Source of the DNA: Sulfuricella sp035530375
Lineage (GTDB): Bacteria > Pseudomonadota > Gammaproteobacteria > Burkholderiales > Sulfuricellaceae
Assembly: GCA_035530375.1 (NCBI GenBank)
Contig: DATKUY010000021.1
Location: 8,922-72,921, forward strand
DNA: 64,000 nt
Direction of reading: 5' to 3'
Positions 43,839 to 52,783 of the stretch are shown here, in pieces. The position numbers were made by a program, and so were the translations under genes. Each line of letters begins with the position of its first letter. The stretch's first letter is position 1. The notes below the pieces were generated by a model that worked only from the letters and a program-made list of their open reading frames with translations, had not been told where the DNA came from and did not search any database.

Positions 43839-44459
43839 TCAGAAACCAAGACTGCTGAGCAGGTCGTCCACTTCTTCCTGATTGTTCACGACATCGGCGC
43901 GGCCTTCTTTTTTCACAACCGGCCCGTTGAGCAGGCTGGTGTCGCCCCCTTTCGCGCTGGCCGGTTTGCTGAGAAGCAGGATGTGCACCAGTTGATGCTC
44001 CAGATTCTGTGTCAGGTGCGCAATTTTTTTGATCACCTGCCCGGTGAGATCCTGAAAGTCCTGTGCCATCATGATATCGGTGAGCTGAGATGAAGTCTCC
44101 TGGGTATGGCTGGGGATACCTTCGAGAAAGGCCAGCATTTTCTCGCCTACCCGCCGAAATTCGCCGTCCCCTTTTGCGCCTCGCCATTCATCGGCCAGGG
44201 CAAGCGCATCGGTCCCCATTCTTTCCTGCAATGGCAGCGCTTTCTCCACCGCGCCAAGAACGCGCTGTGCAGCCTGCTCGGTAAGCTGGGCGATGTAGCT
44301 GAGGCGTTCCTGGGTATCGGGCAGCTCGCCCACCATGCTCTGCATGGCTTCGTCGCATCCCAGTTCGCGAAGGGTTCCGTGGAGCTGGCGCACCAGATGA
44401 CCGAGTTCGGTATAACCGGTTTCGGCTGTGTTCGACGTATCCTGCGCTTGTTCATCCAT
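43839..44459 (-). CDS. cheZ: chemotaxis protein phosphatase CheZ
   Basis: CheZ dephosphorylates CheY-P. The 206-residue protein has a long four-helix-bundle hairpin and the catalytic pair in MMAQDFQDLTGQVIKKI, with Asp137 and Gln141 matching E. coli Asp143/Gln147. The C-terminal EEVDDLLSSLGF is the CheY-binding tail. No other chemotaxis gene lies in the window, so this cheZ is separated from its operon. It is on the same strand as polA upstream and dusB downstream, with 150-170 bases on either side and no terminator noticed. Confidence 0.93.
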   Translation of the reverse strand: MDEQAQDTSNTAETGYTELGHLVRQLHGTLRELGCDEAMQSMVGELPDTQERLSYIAQLTEQAAQRVLGAVEKALPLQERMGTDALALADEWRGAKGDGEFRRVGEKMLAFLEGIPSHTQETSSQLTDIMMAQDFQDLTGQVIKKIAHLTQNLEHQLVHILLLSKPASAKGGDTSLLNGPVVKKEGRADVVNNQEEVDDLLSSLGF

Positions 44460-44614
44460 GATTTCACCATGACGTTTACATTGTTAGGCGGTCAGTTTGC
44501 CACAGCCGGCCTGGGTTTGCGACATTTGAATCAGCGCACGCCCAAAATTCCGCGGCAAGACATGGCAAGAAACAATGTTACCCGGACTATTTTTTGGCTA
44601 TGGCGCAGAAAGAA

Positions 44615-47344
44615 CTAATGCGCCTGCTCCCAGTTCGGCCCCACCCCCAAGTCCACCACCAGCGGCACTGCCAGTTGTGCCACGCCGCACATCAGTCCGG
44701 GCAGTTCGCGCTTGACGGTTTCCAGTTCGGCCTCGGGCACCTCCAGCACCAGTTCGTCATGCACCTGCATGATGATCATGCTCTGCATCCGGTTTTTCTC
44801 CAGCCAGGACTGCACCGCGATCATGGCGAGCTTGATCAGGTCGGCGGCGGTGCCCTGCATCGGCGCGTTGATCGCGGCGCGTTCGGCGGCTTGGCGGCGC
44901 ATGCCGTTGGCGCCGCTGATTTCCGGCAGCCACAGGCGACGGCCAAACACGGTCTCGACATGGCCATGGGCGCGCGCGGCTTCGCGGGTGCGCTCCATGT
45001 AGCGGGCGACACCGGGATAGCGGGCGAAATAGCGCTCCATATAGGACTGGGCGGCGCTGCGCTCGATGCCGAGCTGCGAGGCCAGGCCGTAGGAAGACAT
45101 GCCGTAGATCAGGCCGAAGTTGATCACCTTGGCGTAGCGGCGCTGCTCGCTGCTGACTTCTTCCGGCGTTGTGCCGAACACTTCGGCGGCCGTGGCGCGG
45201 TGGATGTCCTCGCCCGCCGCGAAAGCCTTGAGCAGGCTCTGGTCGCCCGACAGGTGCGCCATGATGCGCAATTCGACCTGGGAATAATCGGCGGCGATGA
45301 TGTGGCTGCCCGGCGGCGCGATGAAGGCTTCGCGGATGCGCCGTCCTTCCTGGGTGCGCACCGGGATGTTCTGCAGGTTCGGGTCGGAACTGGCGAGCCG
45401 CCCCGTCACCGCCACCGCCTGGTTGTAGCTGGTGTGGACGCGGCCGGTTTGCGGATCAACCATGCGCGGCAGCTTGTCGGTGTAGGTGGACTTGAGCTTG
45501 GTCAGGCCGCGGTATTCCAGCAGAACCTTGGGCAGGGGGTAGTCCAGCGCCAGTTCCTGCAGCACGTCCTCGTCGGTGGAGGGGGTGCCGCCCGGCGTTT
45601 TCTTTTTCACCGGCAGGCCGAGCTGATTGAACAGAATTTCCTGTATCTGCTTCGGACTGTTGAGGTTGAATGGCTGGCCGGCCAGCAGATGGGCGTCCCC
45701 TTCCAGCCGCATCATGCTCTGGCCGAGTTCCTGGCTTTGCCTGGCGAGCAGCTTGACGTCCAGCAGCACGCCGTTGCGCTCCACGGTGAACAGCACGTCG
45801 AGCAGCGGCATTTCGATCTGACGGTAAACGTAATCCAGCTTGGCGTCTGGCTCGATCTGCGGATACAGGTTCTGATGCAGTTGCAGCGTAATGTCGGCGT
45901 CCTCGGCGGCATAGCGGGTGGCGGTATCGATATCCACCTGGTCGAAGCCGATCTGTTTCGCGCCCTTGCCGGCGACCTCGGCGTAGGTGATGGTCTTGAC
46001 GCCGAGATGGCGCAGTGCCAGCGAATCCATGTCGTGCGATCTGTGGCTTTCGAGCACATAGGATTGCAGCAGGGTGTCGTGGACGATGCCGTTAAGGGCA
46101 ATACCGTGGTTGGCGAACACGTGCTTGTCGTACTTGAGATTCTGCCCGACCTTGGGGCGCGCCGGGTCTTCCAGCAAGGGCTTGAGCCGGGCCAGCACCG
46201 CTTCCCGGTCAAGCTGCTGCGGCACGCCGGCGTAACGGTGGGCGAGCGGGATGTAGGCGGCGTGGCGGGCTTCGGTGGCGAGCGAGATGCCGACGATCTG
46301 CGCCGCCAGCGGATCGAGGCTGGTGGTTTCGGTGTCGACCGAAACCAGTTCCGCCCCAGCGATTTTTTCCAGCCAGCGGTCAAGCACGGCTTCGGTGAGC
46401 ACGGTTTCGTAATTCCGCGAGGCCTCGAATGACAGGTTTGACTGCGCGTTCTGCTCCGGCACCGGGCGGTCGCTTTCCGATGCCACGCTCCCCGCTGCCT
46501 GAATCTCGCGCAGCCAGGTCTTGAATTCGCAGCGATCGAACAGTTCGATGAGCTTGGGCGTATCCTGCGGATTGGGCCCGAGTTGTTCCAGACCGACCGG
46601 CAGCGCCACGTCGCACTTGATGGTAATGAGCTCGCGACCCTTGGGCAGCCAGTCCAGGGTATTGCGCAGATTTTCCCCGACCACCCCGCCGATTTCTCCG
46701 GCATGGGCGATCAGGTTGTCGAGCGAGCCGTACTGAGAGAGCCATTTGACGGCGGTCTTGGGGCCGCATTTTTCGACACCGGGTACGCCGTCGGAGGCGT
46801 CGCCGACCAGGGCGAGGTAGTCGACGATGCGCGTCGCGGGAACGCCGAACTTGGCGGCCACGCCGGCCTCATCGAGCTTTTCGTTGCTCATGGTGTTGAC
46901 CAGCGTAACATGCGGATTGACCAACTGCGCCATGTCCTTGTCGCCGGTCGAAATCACGGTGCGGATGCCCTGGCGCCAAGCTCGTTCGGACAGGGTGCCG
47001 ATCACGTCGTCGGCCTCCACCCCGTCCACCATCAGCAACGGCCAGCCCATGGCGCGGATCGCCTGGTGCAGCGGCTCGATCTGCCGCACCAGGTCGTCCG
47101 GCATCGGCGGGCGGTGGGCCTTGTATTGCGGGTAGAGTTCATCGCGGAAAGTCTTGCCCTTGGCGTCGAACACACAGGCGCTATAATCGGCGCTATAATC
47201 CTTGTGCAGGCGGCGCAGCATGTTGAGCACGCCGTAAATTGCACCGGTCGGCTCGTTGTGGCGGTTGCGCAAATCAGGCAGGGCATGAAAGGCGCGGTAC
47301 AGGTAAGATGAGCCATCCACCAGGAGCAGGGTTTTTGTTTCCAT
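44615..47344 (-). CDS. polA: DNA polymerase I
   Basis: A 909-residue PolA with all three activities. Residues about 1-290 are the 5'-3' exonuclease (VDGSSYLYRAFHALP start). The 3'-5' proofreading domain is intact, with SVDTETTSLDP and YAAEDADITLQL acids. The polymerase domain has motif A DYSQVELRIMAH, motif B RRYAKVINFGLIYGMSSYG (as KVINFGLIYGMSSYG) and motif C QVHDELVLE. The start codon lies only 13 bases from the divergent LOG-family gene, so the two promoters overlap coding sequence. Confidence 0.98.
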   Translation of the reverse strand: METKTLLLVDGSSYLYRAFHALPDLRNRHNEPTGAIYGVLNMLRRLHKDYSADYSACVFDAKGKTFRDELYPQYKAHRPPMPDDLVRQIEPLHQAIRAMGWPLLMVDGVEADDVIGTLSERAWRQGIRTVISTGDKDMAQLVNPHVTLVNTMSNEKLDEAGVAAKFGVPATRIVDYLALVGDASDGVPGVEKCGPKTAVKWLSQYGSLDNLIAHAGEIGGVVGENLRNTLDWLPKGRELITIKCDVALPVGLEQLGPNPQDTPKLIELFDRCEFKTWLREIQAAGSVASESDRPVPEQNAQSNLSFEASRNYETVLTEAVLDRWLEKIAGAELVSVDTETTSLDPLAAQIVGISLATEARHAAYIPLAHRYAGVPQQLDREAVLARLKPLLEDPARPKVGQNLKYDKHVFANHGIALNGIVHDTLLQSYVLESHRSHDMDSLALRHLGVKTITYAEVAGKGAKQIGFDQVDIDTATRYAAEDADITLQLHQNLYPQIEPDAKLDYVYRQIEMPLLDVLFTVERNGVLLDVKLLARQSQELGQSMMRLEGDAHLLAGQPFNLNSPKQIQEILFNQLGLPVKKKTPGGTPSTDEDVLQELALDYPLPKVLLEYRGLTKLKSTYTDKLPRMVDPQTGRVHTSYNQAVAVTGRLASSDPNLQNIPVRTQEGRRIREAFIAPPGSHIIAADYSQVELRIMAHLSGDQSLLKAFAAGEDIHRATAAEVFGTTPEEVSSEQRRYAKVINFGLIYGMSSYGLASQLGIERSAAQSYMERYFARYPGVARYMERTREAARAHGHVETVFGRRLWLPEISGANGMRRQAAERAAINAPMQGTAADLIKLAMIAVQSWLEKNRMQSMIIMQVHDELVLEVPEAELETVKRELPGLMCGVAQLAVPLVVDLGVGPNWEQAH

Positions 47345-47357
47345 TTGCGGTTAACTT

Positions 47358-48086
47358 ATGAACGCCTCAGAAAAAATTCCTAAAATGCAGGGCACGGATA
47401 TCGCCACGCACGCCTATTCCGCCAGGGAATCCTGGCGCGTGTTCGAGATTATGGCAGAATTCGTCGAAGCAACGGAGCGCTTGAACAGCATTCGTCCTGC
47501 GGTAAGCATTTTCGGCAGCGCCCGCACTTCCCCGGACAGCCCTTATTACAAGCTGACCGAGGAAATTTCCCGACTGCTGTCCGATGCCGGCTTCAGCGTG
47601 ATTTCCGGCGGCGGCCCGGGCATCATGGAAGCCGCAAACAAGGGCGCTTTTTTCGGCAAATCCCCCAGCGTCGGACTGAACATCCAGTTGCCGCATGAAC
47701 AGCACACCAACCTCTACCAGAACATCAGCCAGACTTTCCGCCATTTTTTCGCGCGCAAGGTCATGTTCGTCAAGTTCGCCACCGCTTATGTCGTAATGCC
47801 GGGCGGATTCGGCACGCTGGACGAACTGATGGAAGCGCTGACCCTGGTGCAGACCGGCAAGACCCGCAAGATCCCGATCATCCTGATGTGCGAACCCTAC
47901 TGGCGCGGCCTGATCGGCTGGTTCAGGGACACCCTGGTCAGCGAGGGAACGATCGATGCAGACGACATGGATCTGATCCAGGTCATCGACGAGCCCGAGG
48001 GTGTGGTGGATGCGATCTTCAAGTATTATGAAACCCGCGGCTTCGAGCCATCCGCCGCCGAACGGGAAATGCTGCTCAGCCTGTAG
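47358..48086 (+). CDS. LOG-family protein (TIGR00730, nucleotide phosphoribohydrolase-like)
   Basis: A 242-residue Rossmann-fold protein of the TIGR00730/LOG family, some members of which release bases from nucleoside 5'-monophosphates. Motifs: SIFGSARTSPDSPYY, GGGPGIMEAANKGA and the signature MPGGFGTLDELMEAL (PGGxGTxxE at 148-156). Substrate here is unknown. An internal ATG at 47385 is possible. It is divergent from polA, with start codons 13 bases apart. Confidence 0.93.
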   Translation: MNASEKIPKMQGTDIATHAYSARESWRVFEIMAEFVEATERLNSIRPAVSIFGSARTSPDSPYYKLTEEISRLLSDAGFSVISGGGPGIMEAANKGAFFGKSPSVGLNIQLPHEQHTNLYQNISQTFRHFFARKVMFVKFATAYVVMPGGFGTLDELMEALTLVQTGKTRKIPIILMCEPYWRGLIGWFRDTLVSEGTIDADDMDLIQVIDEPEGVVDAIFKYYETRGFEPSAAEREMLLSL

Positions 48087-48132
48087 TCCATTGGTATCAA
48101 TGTATAACGACTTTCTGTCTTGAGGAATAAAT

Positions 48133-48480
48133 ATGCGCGCCCTGATCGCCTTCCTGCTGATTGCCCTGACGCTCCCGGTTTATGCGGAAGGTGCCAAACC
48201 GCTGCCCAAGGACCTGCAACCGATACCCGAACCACCACCGGCGCCCGCAGGCATGGAGCTCGACCCTGCCTTCGAACCGCAGGTCACCATCGTAAAGCGC
48301 GGCGAGGATAAGGTTGAGGAATACCGCATCGGCGGCAGGCTGTATATGCTGAAAATCACGCCACCCCACGGCGTGCCTTATTATTTGGTCGACTCCAAGG
48401 GAGATGGGCAGTTCTCCCGCCAGATGGATAGTCTGGACTCCGGCGTACGCGTGCCGCAATGGGTGCTGAAGCGTTTCTAA
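48133..48480 (+). CDS. DUF2782 domain-containing exported protein
   Basis: A 115-residue protein with a signal peptide (about 1-18, LPVYAEG) and the DUF2782 core VTIVKRGEDKVEEYRIGGRLYMLKITPPHGVPYYLVDSKGDG (as EEYRIGGRLYMLKI, PHGVPYYLVD). Function is unknown. In betaproteobacteria DUF2782 genes often lie near polA and thrB, as here. GAGGAATAAAT precedes the start. Confidence 0.9.
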   Translation: MRALIAFLLIALTLPVYAEGAKPLPKDLQPIPEPPPAPAGMELDPAFEPQVTIVKRGEDKVEEYRIGGRLYMLKITPPHGVPYYLVDSKGDGQFSRQMDSLDSGVRVPQWVLKRF

Positions 48481-48502
48481 CGCCGCTCCAGATCGTTGCG
48501 GC

Positions 48503-49450
48503 ATGTCGGTTTTTACCCGCGTTTCCTGGGATGAACTTGCCGCCTGGCTGAAAAATTATTCCCTCGGGCGTCTGGTCGACTTGCAGGGAATTTCTGCCGG
48601 CATCGAAAACACCAATTATTTCGTCACTACCAGCCATGCGCGCTATGTGCTGACCCTGTTCGAAAAATTGACCCGCGACGAGCTGCCGTTTTTTCTCAAC
48701 CTGCTCGATCACCTGGCCTCTCACGGAACACCCTGCCCGCGGCCGATTGCCAGCCTGGAAAACAACTTTCTCGGCGAGTTGAACGGCAAACCGGCCTGCA
48801 TCGTCAGTTGCCTTGAGGGCCAACCGCTGGATCAACCGGATCCCGCCCATTGCGCCCAAGTGGGCGAAATGCTTGCCGACCTGCATCTTGCCGGCCGGAG
48901 CTATCCGGCTCGAATGGACAATCCGCGCGGACCGGCCTGGTGGAAGGAAACCGCGCCCCAGGTACTGCCGGGGATGCCGCCCGCCGAGGCAGAACTGCTC
49001 CGCCAGGAAATCGCCTACCAGTCGGGCTTTCGCTTCGAGGATTTGCCGCACGGCATAATCCATGGCGACTTGTTTCGTGACAACGTGCTGTTCAAGGGCG
49101 ACGCCCTGAGCGGGGTGATCGACTTTTACTATGCCTGCTGCGACGCCTTGCTCTACGATCTGGCAATCACGGTGAACGACTGGTGCATCACCAAAGACGG
49201 CGCGTTTGATCGGGAGCGGATGGCGGCCATGGTGCGGGCCTACCATCGTACCCGGCCATTCACCGAAAGTGAGCTGGCGGCATGGCCGGTGATGCTACGG
49301 GCGGGAGCGCTGCGTTTCTGGCTGTCGCGTCTTTGCGATTTTTATTTCCCACGGCCGGGCGAGTTGACTCACGCCAAGGACCCCGGTCATTTCCGCGACA
49401 TATTGCAACGCCACATCGCGATGCCGTCTGGCCTGCGTCAATTATTCTAA
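48503..49450 (+). CDS. thrB: homoserine kinase ThrB (APH-fold type)
   Basis: A 315-residue homoserine kinase of the aminoglycoside-phosphotransferase-like fold found in pseudomonads and betaproteobacteria, unrelated to the enteric GHMP-type ThrB. It begins MSVFTRVSWDELAAWL and has GISAGIENTNYFV, the catalytic HGDLFRDNVLF near residue 187, and the metal-binding GVIDFYYACCD. It makes O-phosphohomoserine for threonine. It starts 22 bases after the DUF2782 stop and is followed by a membrane protein 6 bases downstream, suggesting one transcript. Confidence 0.94.
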   Translation: MSVFTRVSWDELAAWLKNYSLGRLVDLQGISAGIENTNYFVTTSHARYVLTLFEKLTRDELPFFLNLLDHLASHGTPCPRPIASLENNFLGELNGKPACIVSCLEGQPLDQPDPAHCAQVGEMLADLHLAGRSYPARMDNPRGPAWWKETAPQVLPGMPPAEAELLRQEIAYQSGFRFEDLPHGIIHGDLFRDNVLFKGDALSGVIDFYYACCDALLYDLAITVNDWCITKDGAFDRERMAAMVRAYHRTRPFTESELAAWPVMLRAGALRFWLSRLCDFYFPRPGELTHAKDPGHFRDILQRHIAMPSGLRQLF

Positions 49451-49456
49451 GGAGAC

Positions 49457-50215
49457 ATGATGGAAATGCGCAAAGTAGATGCCGGCCGGGGCTGGCAGTG
49501 GATAGTGGAGGGCTTCGGCCTGTTCAGAAAAAACCCGCCGACCTGGATCACCTTGTTCGTGATCTATTTTCTGGCGGCTATCGTGGTTTCGATCATTCCG
49601 GTAGTCGGGCCGCTGATGATGACATTGCTGGCGCCGGCGTTCACCGCCGGATTCATGCTGGCCTGCCGCGACCTGGAAAAAGGCGAAGAGCTCAAGCTTG
49701 ACTACCTGATTGCGGGTTTCAAGCAGAACGCCGGCCAGCTTATTACCGTGGGCGGCCTGTATCTGGTGGGTTCGATCACCATCCTCGGGCTGATGATGAT
49801 GGGCGGCGGCGGCGCCATATTGGGCTCGGCGGCGCTCGGCCATATGCAAGGCATGGAGCCGAACGAGATGATGGTCGGGGCGATGGGAGGCATGCTGATC
49901 GGACTGCTGATTGCCGCAGCATTGCTGACTCCGCTGCTGATGGCTTACTGGTTCGCGCCTGCGCTGGTGGCGCTGCGCGGCCTCACCGCAACGGAGGCGA
50001 TGAAGCAGAGCTTCTTCGGCTGCCTGCGCAACTGGCTGCCTTTCCTGGTTTACGGCGTAATCGCCTTCATCCTGATGATGCTCGCCATGATTCCCTTCGG
50101 CCTCGGCATGCTGGTGCTGGTGCCGGTGCTGAGCGCCTCGATTTATGCCGGTTACAAGGATATTTTTCCGGCTGAGGCTGCGCCCGAAATCGAGCAACCC
50201 GTGCAGCCCGATTAA
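49457..50215 (+). CDS. BPSS1780-family membrane protein
   Basis: A 252-residue membrane protein with about six hydrophobic segments, of the betaproteobacterial BPSS1780 family. Segments: VDAGRGWQWIVEGFGLFRKNPPTW (as GRGWQWIVEGFGLF), FVIYFLAAIVVSIIPVVGPL, and repeated GGG-rich helices. Function is unknown. AAGGAG precedes the start. Its stop TAA overlaps the convergent uvrD stop in a shared TTAA (50212-50215). Confidence 0.85.
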   Translation: MMEMRKVDAGRGWQWIVEGFGLFRKNPPTWITLFVIYFLAAIVVSIIPVVGPLMMTLLAPAFTAGFMLACRDLEKGEELKLDYLIAGFKQNAGQLITVGGLYLVGSITILGLMMMGGGGAILGSAALGHMQGMEPNEMMVGAMGGMLIGLLIAAALLTPLLMAYWFAPALVALRGLTATEAMKQSFFGCLRNWLPFLVYGVIAFILMMLAMIPFGLGMLVLVPVLSASIYAGYKDIFPAEAAPEIEQPVQPD

Positions 50216-52410
50216 GCCGGTGTCAGCTTGGCATATTCCAGCGCCAGCCACTTCACCCCGACGTCGCGGAACTTCACCTGCACCCGCGCATCCGCGCCGC
50301 CGCCTTCGCAATTGACGATCACGCCCGCGCCGAACTTGGCATGCGTCACGCTCTGGCCGACATGCCAGGGCGAGCCGGTGTTCTTGTAGACGCCGGCAGC
50401 AGGGTTGACGGGTTCGGGCTGCGCCGCCCAGTCTTTCTTTGCCGAGGCATACGATCTTTCGCGGCTACCGGAGTCCCCCTGGGGCGCGTAATAAGCCTTG
50501 GGCGCGGGGTTGATACGCTTCAGCAGCCCTTCCGGAATTTCATTCAGGAAGCGCGAAGCCAGCCCGTAGCGGAACTGGCCGTGCAACATCCGGCTTTGCG
50601 CCAGGCTGAGGTAAAGCCGGCGCCGGGCGCGGGTGATGGCGACGTACATCAGGCGGCGTTCCTCCTCGAGGCCGTCGCTTTCGTTGCGCGCATTGTCGTG
50701 GGGAAACAGCCCTTCCTCCAGCCCACTCAGAAACACCGCATGGAATTCCAGCCCCTTGGCGGCGTGCACGGTCATCATCTGCAGCGCGTCGCTGCCCGCT
50801 TCGGCTTGGTGCTCGCCCGCCTCGAGCGCGGCGTGGGTCAGGAAGGCGACCAGGCTGCCGTCCTCGCTTTCCGCCACGAAGCCTGTAGCCGCACTGACCA
50901 GTTCGTTGAGGTTCTCGACCCGGTCGGCGCCCTCCTTCTCCCCTTGGTAATGCGCGACCAGCCCGCTATGGGCCAACATGTGTTCGATCTGCTCCGGCAG
51001 CGGCAAGCCTTGGCTCGTTTCCCGCATCGATTCGATCAGCGCGATGAAGGCGCCGATGCTCGACCCGGCCTTGCCGCCGAGCTGTCCGCTTTGCGCCGCC
51101 TGCCACAGGCTGGTCTGGTTGCGCGTCGCGATTTCCTGTAATTGCTCCAGGCTGCGTGCGCCGATGCCGCGCGCCGGAAAGTTGATTACCCGCAACAGCG
51201 CGCCGTCGTCGTCGGCGTTGCCGATCAGCCGCAGGTAGGCCAGTGCGTGTTTGATCTCCTGGCGTTCGAAGAAGCGCAGGCCGCCATGGACGCGGTAAGG
51301 CACGCCGGCATTGAACAAAGCGTGCTCCAGCACCCGCGATTGCGCGTTGGAGCGGTACAGCACGGCGATATTCGCGAAATCGACGCCCTCGCGTTTCAGC
51401 GCGCGCGCCTCGTCGACGATGAACTGCGCCTCCTCCTGGTCGGTGCCGGCCTCATACAGGCGGATCGGCTCGCCGGTACTTTCGGCGGTCCACAGGTTCT
51501 TGCCGAGGCGGCCGCGATTGTGGGCGATCAGGGCGTTGGCGGCGTCGAGGATGTTGCCGTGGGAGCGGTAATTCTGTTCCAGCTTGATGACTTTCGCCAC
51601 GCCGAAATCGCGCTCGAAATCGAGCATGTTGCCCACCCGCGCACCGCGAAAGGCGTAGATCGACTGGTCGTCGTCGCCGACCGCGAACACGGCGGTATCC
51701 GGCCCGGCCAGTTGCTTGAGCCAGAGATATTGCAGCCGGTTGGTGTCCTGGAACTCGTCCACCAGGATATGGCGAAAGCGGCTCTGGTAATGGCCGCGCA
51801 AGGCTGCATCGCGTGCCAGCAGTTCGTAGCTCCTGAGCAGCAGTTCGGCAAAATCCACCACGCCTTCGCGCTGGCACTGCTCGTCGTAGGCGGCGAACAG
51901 CTCCTGCTGCTTGCGCGTGTAGGGGTCGTAGGCTTCCACGTCCTTGGCGCGTAGCCCTTGATCCTTGGAACCATTGATGAAGTGCTGCAACTGCTTGGGC
52001 GGAAACTTCTCGTCGTCGACGTTCAGCGCTTTCAGCAGGCGCTTGATGGCGGAAAGCTGGTCGGCGGAGTCCAGTATCTGGAACAGCGCGGGCAGTCCGG
52101 CCTCGCGGTGATGGGCGCGCAGCAGACGGTTGCACAGGCCATGGAAAGTACCGATCCACATGCCTCGCGTATTGATCGGCAGCATCGCCGAAAGCCGCGT
52201 CAGCATTTCCTTGGCGGCCTTGTTGGTGAAGGTGACGGCGAGTATCCCCGCCGGGCTGGCTTGGCCGGTCTGGATCAGGTGGGCGATGCGGGTGGTCAGC
52301 ACCCGCGTCTTGCCGCTGCCGGCGCCGGCCAGGATCAGCGCCGACTGGTGCGGCAGCGTGGCGGCTTCGAGCTGTTCGGGGTTGAGACCGGAAAGAAAAG
52401 GCTGGGACAT
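50212..52410 (-). CDS. uvrD: UvrD-type DNA helicase II
   Basis: A superfamily I helicase for mismatch and nucleotide excision repair. With ATG 52410 (MSQPFLSGLNPEQLEA) the product is 732 residues, close to UvrD size. Walker A AGAGSGKTRVLTTR, then VDEFQDTNRLQYLW, GDDDQSIYAFRGA, and MTVHAAKGLEF with ARRRLYLSLA are clear. The C-terminus ends in a UvrD-type Tudor-like part (HAKFGAGVIVNCEG). The frame extends to 52773 upstream, but that part overlaps the divergent MoaD-like gene. Confidence 0.96.
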   Translation of the reverse strand: MSQPFLSGLNPEQLEAATLPHQSALILAGAGSGKTRVLTTRIAHLIQTGQASPAGILAVTFTNKAAKEMLTRLSAMLPINTRGMWIGTFHGLCNRLLRAHHREAGLPALFQILDSADQLSAIKRLLKALNVDDEKFPPKQLQHFINGSKDQGLRAKDVEAYDPYTRKQQELFAAYDEQCQREGVVDFAELLLRSYELLARDAALRGHYQSRFRHILVDEFQDTNRLQYLWLKQLAGPDTAVFAVGDDDQSIYAFRGARVGNMLDFERDFGVAKVIKLEQNYRSHGNILDAANALIAHNRGRLGKNLWTAESTGEPIRLYEAGTDQEEAQFIVDEARALKREGVDFANIAVLYRSNAQSRVLEHALFNAGVPYRVHGGLRFFERQEIKHALAYLRLIGNADDDGALLRVINFPARGIGARSLEQLQEIATRNQTSLWQAAQSGQLGGKAGSSIGAFIALIESMRETSQGLPLPEQIEHMLAHSGLVAHYQGEKEGADRVENLNELVSAATGFVAESEDGSLVAFLTHAALEAGEHQAEAGSDALQMMTVHAAKGLEFHAVFLSGLEEGLFPHDNARNESDGLEEERRLMYVAITRARRRLYLSLAQSRMLHGQFRYGLASRFLNEIPEGLLKRINPAPKAYYAPQGDSGSRERSYASAKKDWAAQPEPVNPAAGVYKNTGSPWHVGQSVTHAKFGAGVIVNCEGGGADARVQVKFRDVGVKWLALEYAKLTPA

Positions 52411-52473
52411 TGGCGTGGTAAGATTCAGGGCGACAGAAAGCCTATTATAAGGCACGGCAATGGAGAAAACGTA

Positions 52474-52725
52474 ATGGCAAAATTGATGTATTTCGCGCAA
52501 CTGGCGGACACGCTGGGCAAAACGTCGGAGCAGGTGGCGCTGCCGGCTTCGACGGGCGACGTGAAAGCGCTGATCGACTGGCTGGGGCGCCGCGACGAGG
52601 CTTACAAAAAGGCCCTGGCGGAGGGCAAGGGGTTGACGGTGATGGTGAACAGAGCGCCTGCAACGCTGGAAACGGCTGTCGCCGACGGCGATGAAGTGGC
52701 TTTCGTCCCCGAAAGGCAGAAATAA
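52474..52725 (+). CDS. MoaD/ThiS-like beta-grasp protein lacking C-terminal Gly-Gly
   Basis: An 83-residue protein with the MoaD-like pattern: KLMYFAQLADTLGKTSEQVAL, VKALIDWLGRRDEAY, and VMVNRAPATLETAVADGDEVAFVPERQK (as TAVADGDEVAFVP). True MoaD and ThiS end in Gly-Gly for activation by MoeB/ThiF; this one ends FVPERQK and cannot be a standard sulfur carrier. It is either a diverged family member with another function or needs processing. ATG 52474 follows GGAGAAAAC. It is divergent from uvrD and convergent with prk; no molybdopterin genes are nearby. Confidence 0.75.
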   Translation: MAKLMYFAQLADTLGKTSEQVALPASTGDVKALIDWLGRRDEAYKKALAEGKGLTVMVNRAPATLETAVADGDEVAFVPERQK

Positions 52726-52760
52726 AAAACCCGGATGCCGGTTCGCGCCGGCATCCGGGT
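52724..52760 (-). terminator. Rho-independent terminator of the phosphoribulokinase gene
   Basis: A perfect 12-bp stem CCCGGATGCCGG/CCGGCATCCGGG with loop TTCGCG. On the minus strand it is followed by TTTTTTATTT, so it best serves the phosphoribulokinase gene ending at 52784, overlapping the end of the MoaD-like gene. Confidence 0.88.
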
Positions 52761-52783
52761 CGATTGGCGGCAATTCCGGCTTG

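Noticed and set aside
44594..46432. A 612-codon frame opposite polA
   Set aside because: polA motifs A, B and C lie on the other strand; the composition of this frame is that of an antisense shadow.
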